A DNA stretch of 64,000 bases from Bacillota bacterium. GTDB lineage: Bacteria > Bacillota > Clostridia > Lachnospirales > Lachnospiraceae. Positions 1 to 8,448 of this stretch are shown piece after piece (position 1 is the first letter of the stretch; the number at the start of each line of letters is the position of its first letter). The notes under the pieces were generated by a model that did not search any database, was not told the origin of the DNA, and was given only the letters and a program-made list of their open reading frames with translations. The DNA lies in NCBI GenBank assembly GCA_023386315.1, contig JAEWJZ010000001.1:62001-126000 (forward strand). Reading direction: 5' to 3'. Both the position numbers and the translations under genes were made by a program.

Positions 1-305
1 ACACCAATTATTTTAAAGTGGCTCTTCTGTACATCGGTCATTTCCCTCATTTCCGGAAGCGGAAGGTGTATCGCCTCCGCATTCAGCTCTATGGCAGTAT
101 CAACAAAACTATGAAGTACACATGGAATCTGGTGCTTTGTACAAATTTGAATGACCTGCTTTGCAAGCTTCCTGTATTGTACCTCTGATAAGTCCTTTTC
201 CCGGAGGATGATACCGGCAGGATGGCTGAGAGCAATTTTTTCTATTCGATGCAAAAAATCTTCTTTACACAAAATCCGGCTGGTAACACAATAAATATTA
301 AACAT
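1..305 (-). CDS. thiE: Thiamine phosphate synthase ThiE, N-terminal part (runs off window)
   Basis: Partial gene; the start is inside the window and the 3' end lies beyond base 1. The 101 visible codons begin MFNIYCVTSRILC and include the stretches HPAGIILREKDLSEVQY and AEAIHLP, typical of the TIM-barrel enzyme that joins HMP-PP and thiazole phosphate to make thiamine monophosphate. Its ATG overlaps the end of thiH by 8 bases, so it is translated as the last visible gene of the thiS-F-G-H-E operon under the TPP riboswitch. The catalytic diphosphate-binding residues would lie in the missing part and cannot be checked. The alternative, TenI (a thiazole tautomerase of the same fold), cannot be fully excluded from the N-terminus alone. 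Confidence 0.8.
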   Translation of the reverse strand, partial: MFNIYCVTSRILCKEDFLHRIEKIALSHPAGIILREKDLSEVQYRKLAKQVIQICTKHQIPCVLHSFVDTAIELNAEAIHLPLPEMREMTDVQKSHFKIIG

Positions 306-1551
306 AGAGATAATCATTCAAAACGGGCTGCAAGCCTTCTTTAGAAATGTGCTCATACATTTTTTGGAAGCTGCGACTGTCATTAATTTCAAACTGTTCA
401 TCGCCTTGTGTTCCGTCTGACTCCTTTCCCCTGTATTTGCTTTCGTGATCGCCAATTCCCGTTGAAACACCTGCAGAAACTTTCGTGGCTGCAATTTTTA
501 CAATACCATTGCGAAAAGCCTCACTCTCACGGGAAGAAACAGTAATTCCCACAAACGGCAGAAAAATGCGGTAAGCACAGATGACCTGACAAAGCTGTTT
601 TTCACCCACATCCATAGGATTTATTTTCTCGTTATTAATGATGGGGCGAAGTCTGGGGCAGGAGAGGGACATTTCTGCATGCGGGTATTTTCTTTGTAAA
701 TAATATACGTGAAGTGCGCTTGCAAGTGCATCTGTCCGAAAATCGGAAAGGCCCAGTAATGCAGAAAATCCAACGCCCCGCATACCGCCTCTGAGAGCTC
801 GTTCCTGTGCATCAAAACGATAAGGCCACACCCGCTTGTGCCCATATAAATGTATGGTTTCGTATTTATCTGCATCATAAGTTTCCTGAAACACCGTTAC
901 ATAGTCTGCTCCGCATTGGTGAAGATACCGATACTCATCTGTATTTACCGGATATATTTCCAGTCCCACCATGCGGAAGAATCTTCGGGCCAGCTTACAA
1001 GCTTCACCAATATAGGCCACATCACTCTGAGTACGGCTTTCTCCTGTAAGTATCAGGATTTCCTCCATACCGCTGTCTGCAATAATCTTCATTTCATGCT
1101 CAATCTGTTCCATGCTCAGCTTCATACGTCTGATATGGTTATAACAGTTAAATCCGCAGTACACACAGTAGTTTTCACAATAGTTTGCAATATACAGCGG
1201 AGTAAAAAGATAAACTGTATTGCCAAAGTGCCTGCTGGTTTCCAGTCTCGCTTTGCGGGCCAGCTGCTCAAGAAAGGATTCTGCCGCAGGTGATAACAGA
1301 GCTTTGAAATCTTCCAGCGAACAAATCTCATGATCCAATGCTGACATAACATCTTTTGCAGTATACTTAGAGTAGTCATAGGACTTCATCTGAGATATGA
1401 CCTTTTCGCAGATACCGGATTGAATTTGTTCCATTCCAGGCAGATACTCCATGTGATTTTTGCGGCATGACGGATCCGTTTCTAATAGATGTTTTTTCTT
1501 AAGAGCGGCTTCTGACAAATTATCAGAATCAAACAAAAATTTATTTTCCAT
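298..1551 (-). CDS. thiH: 2-iminoacetate synthase ThiH
   Basis: Radical SAM enzyme that cleaves tyrosine to 2-iminoacetate (dehydroglycine) for the thiazole ring of thiamine in anaerobes. The 417-residue product carries the CX3CX2C cluster motif at Cys125, Cys129 and Cys132 (NYCENYCVYC), preceded by the family signature EYLPGM and the segment YDYSKYTAKDV. The start was taken at the ATG at 1551 because a strong ribosome site (AGGGGG) sits just before it, overlapping the thiG stop. A longer open frame upstream has no support and lies inside thiG. The first about 30 residues precede the usual ThiH start and may be a clade-specific extension. It is fourth in the thi operon. Confidence 0.95.
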   Translation of the reverse strand: MENKFLFDSDNLSEAALKKKHLLETDPSCRKNHMEYLPGMEQIQSGICEKVISQMKSYDYSKYTAKDVMSALDHEICSLEDFKALLSPAAESFLEQLARKARLETSRHFGNTVYLFTPLYIANYCENYCVYCGFNCYNHIRRMKLSMEQIEHEMKIIADSGMEEILILTGESRTQSDVAYIGEACKLARRFFRMVGLEIYPVNTDEYRYLHQCGADYVTVFQETYDADKYETIHLYGHKRVWPYRFDAQERALRGGMRGVGFSALLGLSDFRTDALASALHVYYLQRKYPHAEMSLSCPRLRPIINNEKINPMDVGEKQLCQVICAYRIFLPFVGITVSSRESEAFRNGIVKIAATKVSAGVSTGIGDHESKYRGKESDGTQGDEQFEINDSRSFQKMYEHISKEGLQPVLNDYLYV

Positions 1552-1561
1552 AATGCACCCC

Positions 1562-2335
1562 CTAATTATGCAGAAAACCGGTAAGAGGGTCAGAGGCAGC
1601 TGCCCCGCGAACAAGAACTCTGCCAAGACCAGAAAGATATGCCTTTCTTCCCGCTTCAATTGCCTGACGAAATGCGGATGCCATCAGAGGCAGGTTCCCG
1701 GCTGTGGCAAGAGCAGTATTAGCCATAATTGCCGCGGCGCCCATTTCCATTGCCTCACAAGCCTGGGAAGGCCGGCCAATGCCGGCATCAACTATGATTG
1801 GAAGATCGATCTCATCTATTAAGATCTGAATAAACTCCCGTGTAGCGAGTCCCTTGTTGGAGCCGATGGGAGACGCAAGCGGCATAATTGCAGCAGCACC
1901 AGCACTCACCAGATCACGAGCTGTATTCAAATCGGGATACATATAAGGCAAGACAACAAATCCTTCGTTTGCAAGAATTTCCGCGGCCTTGATGGTTTCC
2001 TGATTATCGGGCAGCAGGTATTTGGAATCCCGCATAATTTCAATCTTCACAAAGTTACCGCACCCTAATTCTCTGGCAAGTCTGGCGATTCTCACTGCTT
2101 CCCCGGCATCTCTTGCGCCGGAAGTATTGGGAAGCAGTGTGACCCCTTTTGGAATGTAATCCAGAATGTTTTCCTGTTCTTTCGTATTGGCCCGGCGTAC
2201 GGCGAGGGTAATGATTTCTGCCCCCGCATCCTTTACCGCCGCTTCAATCAGACTCAGGGAATACTTTCCGGAACCCAGAATGAACCGGGAACCAAATTCC
2301 TGACCGCCAATGATTAGTTTGTCGTTTAATTTCAT
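1562..2335 (-). CDS. thiG: Thiazole synthase ThiG
   Basis: TIM-barrel enzyme that assembles the thiazole phosphate of thiamine from 1-deoxyxylulose 5-phosphate, 2-iminoacetate and the ThiS thiocarboxylate. The 257-residue length is normal. The Schiff-base lysine is Lys97 in GNFVKIEIM, and the phosphate-binding loops appear as [11 protein letters not shown] and [13 protein letters not shown], with the usual [12 protein letters not shown] segment. The start codon ATG at 2335 follows an AAGG-type ribosome site. It lies 23 bases downstream of thiF and 10 bases upstream of thiH, so all are read as one transcript. Confidence 0.97.
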   Translation of the reverse strand: MKLNDKLIIGGQEFGSRFILGSGKYSLSLIEAAVKDAGAEIITLAVRRANTKEQENILDYIPKGVTLLPNTSGARDAGEAVRIARLARELGCGNFVKIEIMRDSKYLLPDNQETIKAAEILANEGFVVLPYMYPDLNTARDLVSAGAAAIMPLASPIGSNKGLATREFIQILIDEIDLPIIVDAGIGRPSQACEAMEMGAAAIMANTALATAGNLPLMASAFRQAIEAGRKAYLSGLGRVLVRGAAASDPLTGFLHN

Positions 2336-2358
2336 AATGTCTACCTTCTTTCTGTAAT

Positions 2359-3000
2359 TCAGGCTTCATATTTTTCCGCAAGAATGCGGAGCACCATATG
2401 TGCCTGATGTGCGGCGCACAACATGACTCGTGAGGACATAAGTCCAATATTATCCTCTACATCACTGACTTCATCTCCACAGAGATAGAAATGAGCTGTA
2501 ATCCTTCTGGTTCTTATAACGTTAGCGGAATCAATTCCTGCCATTCCGGAAGCGGCGATCAGATACTTTTCAGACATCTTTTCCAGAACACTGTTTACCA
2601 GCATAGCTTTAGCCTCAGCCCCATCGAAGGCCTCACAAATGATATCCGCATTACAAAGCAGTTCATAAAAGTTATTCTCATCAATTTGCCTGGTATGAGT
2701 GATGACTGTTATATATGGTGCGATTTCCTTTAAGTTTGCAGCAAGAGCCTCTGATTTGAAACACCCGGTTTGGGAAGCCTTATACTGCTGGCGGTGGAGA
2801 TTAGAAACATCCACTTTATCAAAATCAATCAGAATCAGCCTGCCCACGCCTGCACGGGCAAGGGAAACAGCAATATTTGATCCCAGACCTCCAAGCCCGC
2901 AGATAGCGACAGTGGAGCTTGCGAACTTATCCTGCAAAGACTTTCCGTTCCGATTGTCAAGAGCTCTCCTCATTTCAACCATTGTAGGAATGATGTTCAT
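2359..3000 (-). CDS. thiF: ThiF-family sulfur carrier adenylyltransferase
   Basis: E1-like enzyme that adenylates the C-terminal glycine of ThiS before sulfur transfer. The Rossmann ATP-binding loop GLGGLGSN is at residues 35-42, followed by [19 protein letters not shown] with the Asp/Arg residues that bind ATP. It is the short clostridial form (213 residues) without the paired CXXC zinc ligands of E. coli ThiF/MoeB. Start choice: ATG at 3000 lies 8 bases from a GGAGG site, whereas the GTG at 3009 falls inside that ribosome site. It begins one base after the thiS stop. How sulfur reaches ThiS without the classical ThiI-linked cysteine relay cannot be read from this sequence. Confidence 0.93.
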   Translation of the reverse strand: MNIIPTMVEMRRALDNRNGKSLQDKFASSTVAICGLGGLGSNIAVSLARAGVGRLILIDFDKVDVSNLHRQQYKASQTGCFKSEALAANLKEIAPYITVITHTRQIDENNFYELLCNADIICEAFDGAEAKAMLVNSVLEKMSEKYLIAASGMAGIDSANVIRTRRITAHFYLCGDEVSDVEDNIGLMSSRVMLCAAHQAHMVLRILAEKYEA

Positions 3001-3001
3001 A

Positions 3002-3196
3002 TCAACCACCTCCTACAAAACTGACTACCTCAACAACATCACCATTTTGAAGTACTGTTTTCTCATACTGCTCTTTTGTAACGATTACTCCGTTCCATTC
3101 AACAGCAATCCGCTTGGGATTGTAGCTGGTGCCTGCCAGATATTCTGCCAGAGTTTTTCCTGCTGCTTCATGAAAAATGCCATTGATTTTTATCAT
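3002..3196 (-). CDS. thiS: Sulfur carrier protein ThiS
   Basis: Ubiquitin-fold sulfur carrier of 64 residues that ends in FVGGG; the terminal Gly-Gly is the site of adenylation by ThiF and of thiocarboxylate formation. The core segment NGDVVEVVSFVGG is diagnostic. The ATG at 3196 is preceded by AAGGAGG, whereas a longer open frame to 3292 would run backwards into the riboswitch and terminator and is rejected. It is the first gene of the thi operon, directly controlled by the upstream TPP riboswitch. Confidence 0.95.
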   Translation of the reverse strand: MIKINGIFHEAAGKTLAEYLAGTSYNPKRIAVEWNGVIVTKEQYEKTVLQNGDVVEVVSFVGGG

Positions 3197-3210
3197 GATT
3201 TTAATCCTCC

Positions 3211-3248
3211 TTAAAAAAAATAGGAAGCTGCCTGATTGGCAACTTCCC
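3211..3248 (-). terminator. Riboswitch-controlled intrinsic terminator before thiS
   Basis: On the minus strand a 10-bp stem (GGAAGTTGCC / GGCAGCTTCC) with a 5-base loop is followed by a run of eight U residues. It lies between the TPP aptamer and the thiS ribosome site, so it is the likely expression platform: thiamine diphosphate bound means termination. Confidence 0.9.
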
Positions 3249-3267
3249 ATATTACTTATAAATTCAG

Positions 3268-3365
3268 TCGTCCCTACGTTGGCATTATCCAAATCAGGTT
3301 AATGGGTCGAAAGTCACACCTTCCTCTCAGCCTGTTTGGGTAAAAACACCCGCAAGCTCCCCGGT
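3268..3365 (-). promoter_or_regulatory. TPP riboswitch (THI element)
   Basis: Read on the minus strand, the leader contains the hallmark conserved segments CGGGGAGC, CAGGCTGAGAGGA, CGACCCATTAACCTGAT, and TGGATAATGCCAACGTAGGGA (here split to stay short). These form the thi-box aptamer that binds thiamine diphosphate. It stands directly upstream of the terminator and thiS, fitting transcriptional repression of the whole thi operon when TPP is abundant. Confidence 0.97.
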
Positions 3366-3383
3366 ATTAAATTGTTATAAATA

Positions 3384-3412
3384 ATACTACTACTATACGT
3401 GTGATTATGCAA
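3384..3412 (-). promoter_or_regulatory. Putative thi operon promoter
   Basis: On the minus strand a -35-like TTGCAT (3407-3412) and a -10-like TAGTAT (3384-3389) are 17 bases apart and lie about 20 bases before the riboswitch. Confidence 0.6.
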
Positions 3413-3515
3413 GACAAATAAAAGGAAAAAGAGATTTATTTTACTGAATTAAAGTAAAATTCTAATATTACTGTTAGTAGTTTGTATTAATTCGCTAGCT
3501 CAAATAATGTTGAAT

Positions 3516-3983
3516 TTATTTATATTCATATTCCATATATCTACGATATGTACAAAATCCAACTGACTCATAAAACTTTACTGCTCCCTCATTAAATTCG
3601 AATACATCTAATTCTAATTTATCAAAATTTCTTTCTTTAGCTTGTTTTTTTATAAACTCAAATAACTCTGTAGCTATCTTTTGACGTCTGAACTTTTCAT
3701 CTACGCCAAATTCTTTTATGTGATAATATCTTCTTGCATTCATATATGGAGATGAAGGTTTATCAATATATTCGACGCTAGCAAAGCCACATATTATATG
3801 ATCCCTAATTGCCACTAACACATCGCAATTATCTGATTCCCACAGACTATAAATTTCATCTTGTAGTACTTTGCTAAAATCTTTCTTGCAGATATCCGGA
3901 CGCCCATTAGCGTGCAAGTCGCTAACTTGTTTTCTAATCTGATTAACCCTTTCCAATTCTTCTCTTTTTGCAAAACGTATCAT
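3516..3983 (-). CDS. GNAT family N-acetyltransferase
   Basis: A 155-residue single-domain acetyltransferase. The acetyl-CoA-binding motif A is visible as KEFGVDEKFRRQKIATELF (variant of R/QXXGXG/A), and the C-terminal motif B as NEGAVKFYESVGF. The substrate is not predictable. The ATG at 3983 follows a GAGGTG ribosome site. It stands alone between the thi operon and the decayed region, and its base composition is AT-rich compared with the thi genes, so it probably belongs to the accessory segment. Family assignment is firm; role is unknown. Confidence 0.85.
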   Translation of the reverse strand: MIRFAKREELERVNQIRKQVSDLHANGRPDICKKDFSKVLQDEIYSLWESDNCDVLVAIRDHIICGFASVEYIDKPSSPYMNARRYYHIKEFGVDEKFRRQKIATELFEFIKKQAKERNFDKLELDVFEFNEGAVKFYESVGFCTYRRYMEYEYK

Positions 3984-4022
3984 AAAACACCTCTTATTTT
4001 TAGTCAGTGATATTATATTACT

Positions 4023-4208
4023 TCAAACACTACCAACTTTCAATATTAAATTTCCAATATATAGTAAATACGAAACGTTCAACAAGATGGATTCGGCATA
4101 CCCCTTTAGTAGAGCATCAGAAGAGGTAGCCGTGAGAGAGGAAGAAGCGTAGCAGGGAAAGCAGAAGAGAGCGGAGAGCAAGAAAGCCAAAGCTAAACGA
4201 ACACTCAT
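4023..4208 (-). CDS. Possible small secreted or membrane peptide
   Basis: A 61-codon frame whose ATG at 4208 follows a GGAGG site at a 5-base distance. The N-terminus (MSVRLALAFLLSALFCFPCYA) resembles a signal peptide ending in a CYA/SS cleavage context, followed by a short polar part and a second hydrophobic stretch. A longer frame exists upstream but lacks a ribosome site. I recognise no family. It may be a remnant in a decayed segment; conservation in other genomes would decide. Confidence 0.3.
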   Translation of the reverse strand: MSVRLALAFLLSALFCFPCYASSSLTATSSDALLKGYAESILLNVSYLLYIGNLILKVGSV

Positions 4209-4431
4209 AGATACCTCCATACACCAGAGAAGTAAAAGAGGGACTTCCGATAATCGAAAATCCCTCACAGCCATTACAGGAACTTATAAATAATACATGG
4301 AATTAAGCGACAAAACTGATTGGCATTAAGTAAGCGTTATGCGTTTACATTTGAACGATACCGAAAGGTTATTCGCTCCGGATAAAGCCACGCTCATCAT
4401 AACTTAAAACGGGATCATTTTTCATTTTAAC

Positions 4432-4459
4432 TTGACAAAAAATCATATTATAATATAAT
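4432..4459 (+). promoter_or_regulatory. Promoter of the ArsR-type regulator
   Basis: TTGACA at 4432-4437 and TATAAT at 4454-4459 with a 16-base spacer, 32 bases before the ATG of the regulator. The AT-rich imperfect dyad around the -10 could be its own operator. Confidence 0.75.
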
Positions 4460-4491
4460 AATTATAACCTTATAGTTTAGGAGGTATATTA

Positions 4492-4842
4492 ATGAAAGAC
4501 CATTTAAAAAACACGGCTGAAGTCTTTAAATCCCTTGGTGAGGAGAAAAGAATAAAAATAATAAAAATGCTTGCTTCCAATGTTAATGAAGTCTTTTGTG
4601 TTTCTGATGTGGCCCAACAACTTGGCATCTCCCAGCCTGCTGCGTCTCAACACATAAAGATTTTAAAGAATATAGGGATTCTGGAGGAGAATCGCAGGGG
4701 TTTTAAAGTATTCTATACACTTAATTTGGAGGTGTTGACTGAATACAAAAAGAATATAGATGACCTGTTTAAAAAGGCCTTTGAGAAATGCCAATATGAT
4801 TTTTCTTGTGACAAATGTCCATATAATAACAAATGCCAATAA
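4492..4842 (+). CDS. ArsR/SmtB-family winged-helix regulator
   Basis: A 116-residue transcription regulator. The helix-turn-helix is plain in CVSDVAQQLGISQPAASQH (about residues 39-58), followed by the wing segment. The classical metal-binding ELCVCDL is replaced by VFCVSDV, but the extreme C-terminus is cysteine-rich (CQYDFSCDKCPYNNKCQ), so a metal, thiol or Fe-S signal could be sensed there. A clean promoter and AGGAGG site precede it. It sits before a broken metallo-beta-lactamase gene and an intact CGGC-domain gene, which may have been its regulon. The ligand is unknown. Confidence 0.85.
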   Translation: MKDHLKNTAEVFKSLGEEKRIKIIKMLASNVNEVFCVSDVAQQLGISQPAASQHIKILKNIGILEENRRGFKVFYTLNLEVLTEYKKNIDDLFKKAFEKCQYDFSCDKCPYNNKCQ

Positions 4843-4917
4843 GAAGAATTTATTATGCCGAAACTATAAGTATATGCTTATTATCTTATTTATAAAAGAA
4901 GAGAGGTGAAGATACTT

Positions 4918-5150
4918 ATGAAAAAAGGAAATTCATTATTAGAGGTTGAGCAACAGCAATTATACTCAGTCATGGTCACGTTGACCATACTATGGGGTTA
5001 CCTAACTTGATTGATAAATTAGACTCACCTCAAATACCTCTTATATGTCATCCTGACGATTTACTAGATAGAAAATTGATAATGCAAGGTGGATAGGAAG
5101 GTAAACCGAATAATATTGGTACTACATTAGTATTTCAAGCTGATAATTAA
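4918..5150 (+). pseudogene. Broken metallo-beta-lactamase-fold hydrolase
   Basis: The segment begins with a good ribosome site and ATG (4918), then carries a frameshift or deletion, after which another frame encodes ILSHGHVDHTMGLPNLIDK with the HXHXDH metal motif, followed by an in-frame TAG near 5093 and a short tail. Only about 75 codons of the usual 250-300 remain. It resembles the MBL-fold group that pairs with pterin/ribofuranosyl-aminobenzene chemistry, but the fragment is too short to name. It lies between the ArsR regulator and the CGGC protein, suggesting a formerly three-gene unit. Confidence 0.8.
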
Positions 5151-5199
5151 TTTGACAAAGTCAGTAAAATTTACAAATATAAAAATCGAGGAAAAATAT

Positions 5200-5643
5200 A
5201 TGGCTAAAATAGCAATCATAAGTTGCAACAATATAAAGAATGAACTTAGCTGTCCAGCGGTAGGCTGTTTCAAATCATTCAATAATCACAAGGGCATGTT
5301 TGAACGATATAAGGAAAATGAAGAAATGCAAATGGTAGGTTTCAGCACTTGCGATGGTTGCCCAACACTCTATGGTTTCGAAAAGATATTAATTAAAGTA
5401 AAGCCCTTGGTCGAAATTAGTAAGGCGGATACCATTCATTTTTCAAGTTGCATGGTTCAACTTTGTCCATTCGTCCAAAAATACAAAAATGTAATTAATG
5501 CAGCATACCCTAATGTGGAAGTGGTGATGGGTACGGATGAAAATACGTCATTGGAGACGATGAAGTTAATGTTAAAAAATGTTCTTACGGATAACAGCCA
5601 TGGTATTACCGAAGAGTTTAAAAAAAATATACCAATGAATTAA
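5200..5643 (+). CDS. CGGC-domain protein
   Basis: A 147-residue cysteine-rich protein. Conserved features are the N-terminal IISCNN segment, the signature FSTCDGCPT in the middle, and FSSCMVQLCPF later, matching the CGGC domain (Pfam family of probable metal-binding proteins in anaerobes). The ATG at 5200 is preceded by GAGG; an in-frame TTG at 5152 lacks a ribosome site. Its usual partners are redox or metal-related, in line with the ArsR regulator upstream. Biochemical function is not known. Confidence 0.8.
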   Translation: MAKIAIISCNNIKNELSCPAVGCFKSFNNHKGMFERYKENEEMQMVGFSTCDGCPTLYGFEKILIKVKPLVEISKADTIHFSSCMVQLCPFVQKYKNVINAAYPNVEVVMGTDENTSLETMKLMLKNVLTDNSHGITEEFKKNIPMN

Positions 5644-5886
5644 TAGATGAAACCATTTGGATTCAGTGATGAGCATATTACATGAGGTTATTAGGATGGT
5701 TTTGTCGCTTTTTTTATTTACAATTTATCAAATGGATAAGATGAAAGGTAGCGGAAGCGACAAAACTTATGGAGGCCCTGGTATTGTACAATTTATGTAG
5801 ATAAAGGAGCAAACATAGATTATAAATATATTGCCACTTTTTTTATTAAGAGCTGCCGTCCCGGTTGGGGAACTGACAGAAGAGAT

Positions 5887-6312
5887 GTGGTCAGTGATGA
5901 AACGGGGTATGCTGGGAATCAGCTGGTGAGAACACCTAATCTGGATCGGCTGGCTGCAGCCGGTACGGTTATGAGTGATTGTTATGCGGCTTGCCCGCTG
6001 TGTGTACCGTCAAGGCTTAGTATGCTGGCGGGGCAGTTTCCCAGCACGGTGAAAGCATTGACAAATGAAGCATCCCTGGATTCCGCGGTGGCTACCTTTG
6101 TACATTCTTTGAATGCCGGCGGGCACGAAACAACCCTTTGCGGCAGGATGCATTTTGTCGGATCGGATCAGCGACATGGCTTCATCAACCGCCTGGTAGG
6201 CGATATCACTCCCACGGCTTATGGAAGAAGAGGGAAGAAGGAAGGGGTGGACGCTCTGCCGTGGAACATTTCAGTTTACTTGATTAAATTACCACACAAA
6301 AAGACCTACTAA
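5887..6312 (+). pseudogene. Truncated sulfatase fragment
   Basis: About 125 codons of a type I sulfatase. The active-site motif CVPSR is present in ACPLCVPSRLSMLAGQ, where the cysteine would become formylglycine, followed by LCGRMHFVGSDQRHGF. The N-terminal metal-binding strand is incomplete (only SDETGY remains, followed directly by AGNQLVRTPNLDRL), and everything after about residue 125 is missing; the frame ends in unrelated sequence. The piece is visibly more GC-rich than its surroundings, so it is a fossil of different origin from the neighbouring AT-rich DNA. It should not be functional. Confidence 0.85.
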
Positions 6313-6342
6313 CATTAAATATTGATAGCTAGTAGGTCTTGG
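6298..6342 (-). terminator. Intrinsic terminator after the P-loop kinase
   Basis: An 11-bp perfect stem (AAGACCTACTA / TAGTAGGTCTT) is followed on the minus strand by a U-run, 20 bases after the stop of the minus-strand kinase gene. Confidence 0.75.
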
Positions 6343-6358
6343 AATACAAATATAAAAT

Positions 6359-6847
6359 TTAAATTTTTCCCTTTAACTGGTTTGGAGACTTTATCCAAAT
6401 AAGCTTTTTTTTATACTCAATGAGCCTATTTTTATGAAAATTACGATTTCTTTCAAAATCATTTGTCCATTTAAACATATGCTTTAGCATATCATAGGTA
6501 GGCTTATAGTTACTTTTTTCATATCCGATTTTTTGCTTTATAAATCTGAAAATTATTCGATATATCCTAATATATAATGGTGTATCTAAAAAAATAATTT
6601 TATCTGCTAAATCATATAAGATTTTTTGGCTTTCTCTATAAGTTCCCTCTATAATCCATGAACTATTTTCATCTATTTTATCAATGATTTCTTTTTGCTC
6701 TTGATCAGAACGTTTGTATCTTTTTTCATTAGGAAATCCCCAAGCAATACAATCTCCTTCATAATAGATTATACTTAATTTTTCCGATATTTTTATTGCT
6801 AACGTTGTTTTCCCACTTGCAACACTACCAAATATAAGTATTTTCAT
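6359..6847 (-). CDS. Small P-loop kinase (adenylate-kinase/FlaR-like)
   Basis: A 162-residue P-loop protein. Walker A is GSVASGKTT at the very N-terminus, then YYEGDCIAW, then WIIEGTYRES and a DTPLYIRIYRIIFR lid-like segment rich in arginine. This matches the adenylate-kinase-like group often labelled DNA topology modulation protein FlaR. Its real substrate is unknown, probably a nucleotide or small metabolite. The ATG at 6847 follows GAGGT closely. It is a single gene with its own terminator, in AT-rich DNA between two pseudogenes. Confidence 0.75.
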   Translation of the reverse strand: MKILIFGSVASGKTTLAIKISEKLSIIYYEGDCIAWGFPNEKRYKRSDQEQKEIIDKIDENSSWIIEGTYRESQKILYDLADKIIFLDTPLYIRIYRIIFRFIKQKIGYEKSNYKPTYDMLKHMFKWTNDFERNRNFHKNRLIEYKKKLIWIKSPNQLKGKI

Positions 6848-6990
6848 AAATACCTCTATTCTTAATAAAATTAAATAAAATAAAATCTATAATGATATTT
6901 TACATTAAATTTTCCCAACTATCAATATTAAGTTCTCAATGTGACTGCGTAAATTTATCTTCGGATTTAATGGTATAGAGTTCACCCACG

Positions 6991-7317
6991 ATGCTATTAC
7001 ATTATTCCGATGCCGTAAAAAACGGCTGGGAACGGCCAGATGAAGCAAAGTAATCATTAGTATATCATTCCGAGATTATGTTTGGCGAACAGGAGGTAAG
7101 GATGAATGATCTATCCGATGAAGTGGAAGTGGAACTTACCAAGAAAGTGATTCATATTATCGGGTTTGATACAGTAGAAGAAGTTGAAAAGGTATTTTCA
7201 GTACTTAGTGATGGCGGAGAGGTAATTAGGCCACTTGAAAGACCACCGTACATGTTAATAATTGGTACTGTAAAGGATCGTTTTGGAGTTAAATGGGAGC
7301 TGATGTGTGACTTTTAA
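6991..7317 (+). pseudogene. VOC/PhnB-like protein with premature stop
   Basis: The frame from the ATG at 6991 encodes HYSDAVKNGWERPDEAK, then a TAA at 7051-7053, and then continues in the same frame with SLVYHSEIMFGEQEVRMND to the natural end at 7317 (KDRFGVKWELMCDF). The C-terminal part is typical of glyoxalase/VOC (PhnB-like) proteins, where this segment supplies the second beta-alpha-beta unit. The 79-codon open part could in principle be restarted at 7078 or 7102, but half of the fold would be missing. It is best read as a recently inactivated gene. Confidence 0.75.
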
Positions 7318-7443
7318 TGGCAAATGGTGGAATTGAGAACAATTCCAAGTGATAGAATTAGACAACTCTTATTATAAATATAATGGGAAGTTGGATTTAC
7401 TGTATTAAAAATTTCTTCCAAATAAAAAACTAACAACTTAAAA

Positions 7444-7588
7444 CCGAAAAATTTCCGACAAAACTCTGGAAGTCCGGGAGTCCTTATAAATACTGGGTCA
7501 GGAGGGTTTTGTCGTAGATATTTAAAAAACGACAAAACCCTGAAAACGACAAAATGTAATGACATAGTTTTGTCGTTTTTTTATTAAC
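7444..7588 (+). repeat. Dispersed repeat, copy A
   Basis: Contains CCGAAAAATTTCCGACAAAA, a CCTTATAAATACTGGG block, GGAGGGTTTTGTCG and three CGACAAAA units, the last arranged as an inverted pair with TTTTGTCG. It shares these blocks in the same order with copies at 7923, 10496 and 11696. No gene is seen in it. Confidence 0.85.
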
Positions 7589-7623
7589 AATATAAAAGAT
7601 AGAAGAGGGGATAGGGAAAGAAA

Positions 7624-7934
7624 AACGACAAAACTGCTGCGACACAGAAATTAAGATCAACAGCTAGAATGCCAGCACCGCCTTCATCTTTAGATCGGAA
7701 CGCTGGCCAAGAAATCCGGAAAAGGTCAAGAGAGTAGATGAACAACGATGAAGCGCAGCTGGAAACCTGCGGTACCTGGACCCACCTGAGACATCAATGT
7801 GAAAAATGGAAATTTGCTGACAATCCCATACCCCCAGGGAATCTGAAATAATGACTTTAAAGAGCGTCCATGGAGCTGCCTTCGTTTTTACAGACCGGGA
7901 GCAACTAATCGTACCTTATAAATAGTATTGAATA
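7624..7934 (+). repeat. Dispersed repeat, second module (copy 1)
   Basis: Starts CGACAAAACTGCTGCGACAC and includes CAGAAATTAAGATCAACAGC, GCCTTCATCTT, CGCTGGCCAAGA, CCCCCAGGGAAT, ATGACTTTAAA and TAGTATTGAAT. The same blocks in the same order recur at 11808-11985 in a shorter, diverged form. No coding region is supported; the 7318-8448 gap is essentially repeat material plus the leader of the next gene. Confidence 0.8.
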
Positions 7935-8112
7935 GAAAAACCACAAAACCCCATGATTTTAGTTTTTCGGTTTTCTAGGAAAAATGGTCAAAAACGATAA
8001 CCGAAAAATTTCCAACAAAACTACGGAAATCCGGGACCCCTTATAAAGACTGGGCTGGGAGGGTTTTGTTGCAGGCATTTGGAAAACGACAAAACCCTGA
8101 AAACGACAAAAC
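7923..8112 (+). repeat. Dispersed repeat, copy B (most complete)
   Basis: Begins TAGTATTGAATAGAAAAACC, continues CACAAAACCCCATGATTTTA and GTTTTTCGGTTTTC, then the CCGAAAAATTT block, CCCCTTATAAAGACTGGGCT, GGGAGGGTTTTGTTG and two CGACAAAACs. It stands just upstream of the 8449/9180 gene pair, and copy C stands just downstream of it. Confidence 0.9.
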
Positions 8113-8285
8113 TATCCATCCCCTGCTATACTACTTGCTAGCTTAATTTTACTTATGTTTTATGAGCAAAACCGGTTCAGTAATCAGAATATATTTTTCT
8201 CACCACATTCCGGTTTGTTAATATATAATCTTTAAGTAAGCTCAATAAGAAGTCAAATTCATAATTACTCATCTTTTCAATATTA

Positions 8286-8294
8286 TGATATAAT
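8286..8294 (+). promoter_or_regulatory. Extended -10 promoter for the 8449 operon
   Basis: TGATATAAT (TGN plus TATAAT) in otherwise non-coding DNA, giving a leader of about 150 bases before the GTG at 8449. No good -35 is seen, as is common with extended -10 promoters. Confidence 0.45.
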
Positions 8295-8448
8295 ATTTCG
8301 AAAGAAAAACTAATATACATCTTCACAGACATTATGTTCTATATTATGCAGGCAACCATAGGCAGCTCCCGGAGCCAAGTTATTCACAGCTAAATGCCGC
8401 GTTCTTTACAATCAACAAAACACATTTTATAAGAATGGGGGAGTATAA

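Noticed and set aside
1552..1659. 36-residue N-terminal extension of ThiH
   Set aside because: It overlaps the end of thiG and lacks a ribosome site; the ATG at 1551 is well placed.
3197..3292. Longer ThiS starting at 3292
   Set aside because: It would be translated through the riboswitch and terminator; the ATG at 3196 has a perfect ribosome site.
4209..4274. Extended form of the small minus-strand ORF
   Set aside because: The internal ATG at 4208 has the only good ribosome site, and even that gene is uncertain.
7318..8448. Possible CRISPR-like array because of repeated CGACAAAAC units
   Set aside because: Units are unevenly spaced, lie within longer repeats and have no regular spacers; no cas gene is present.
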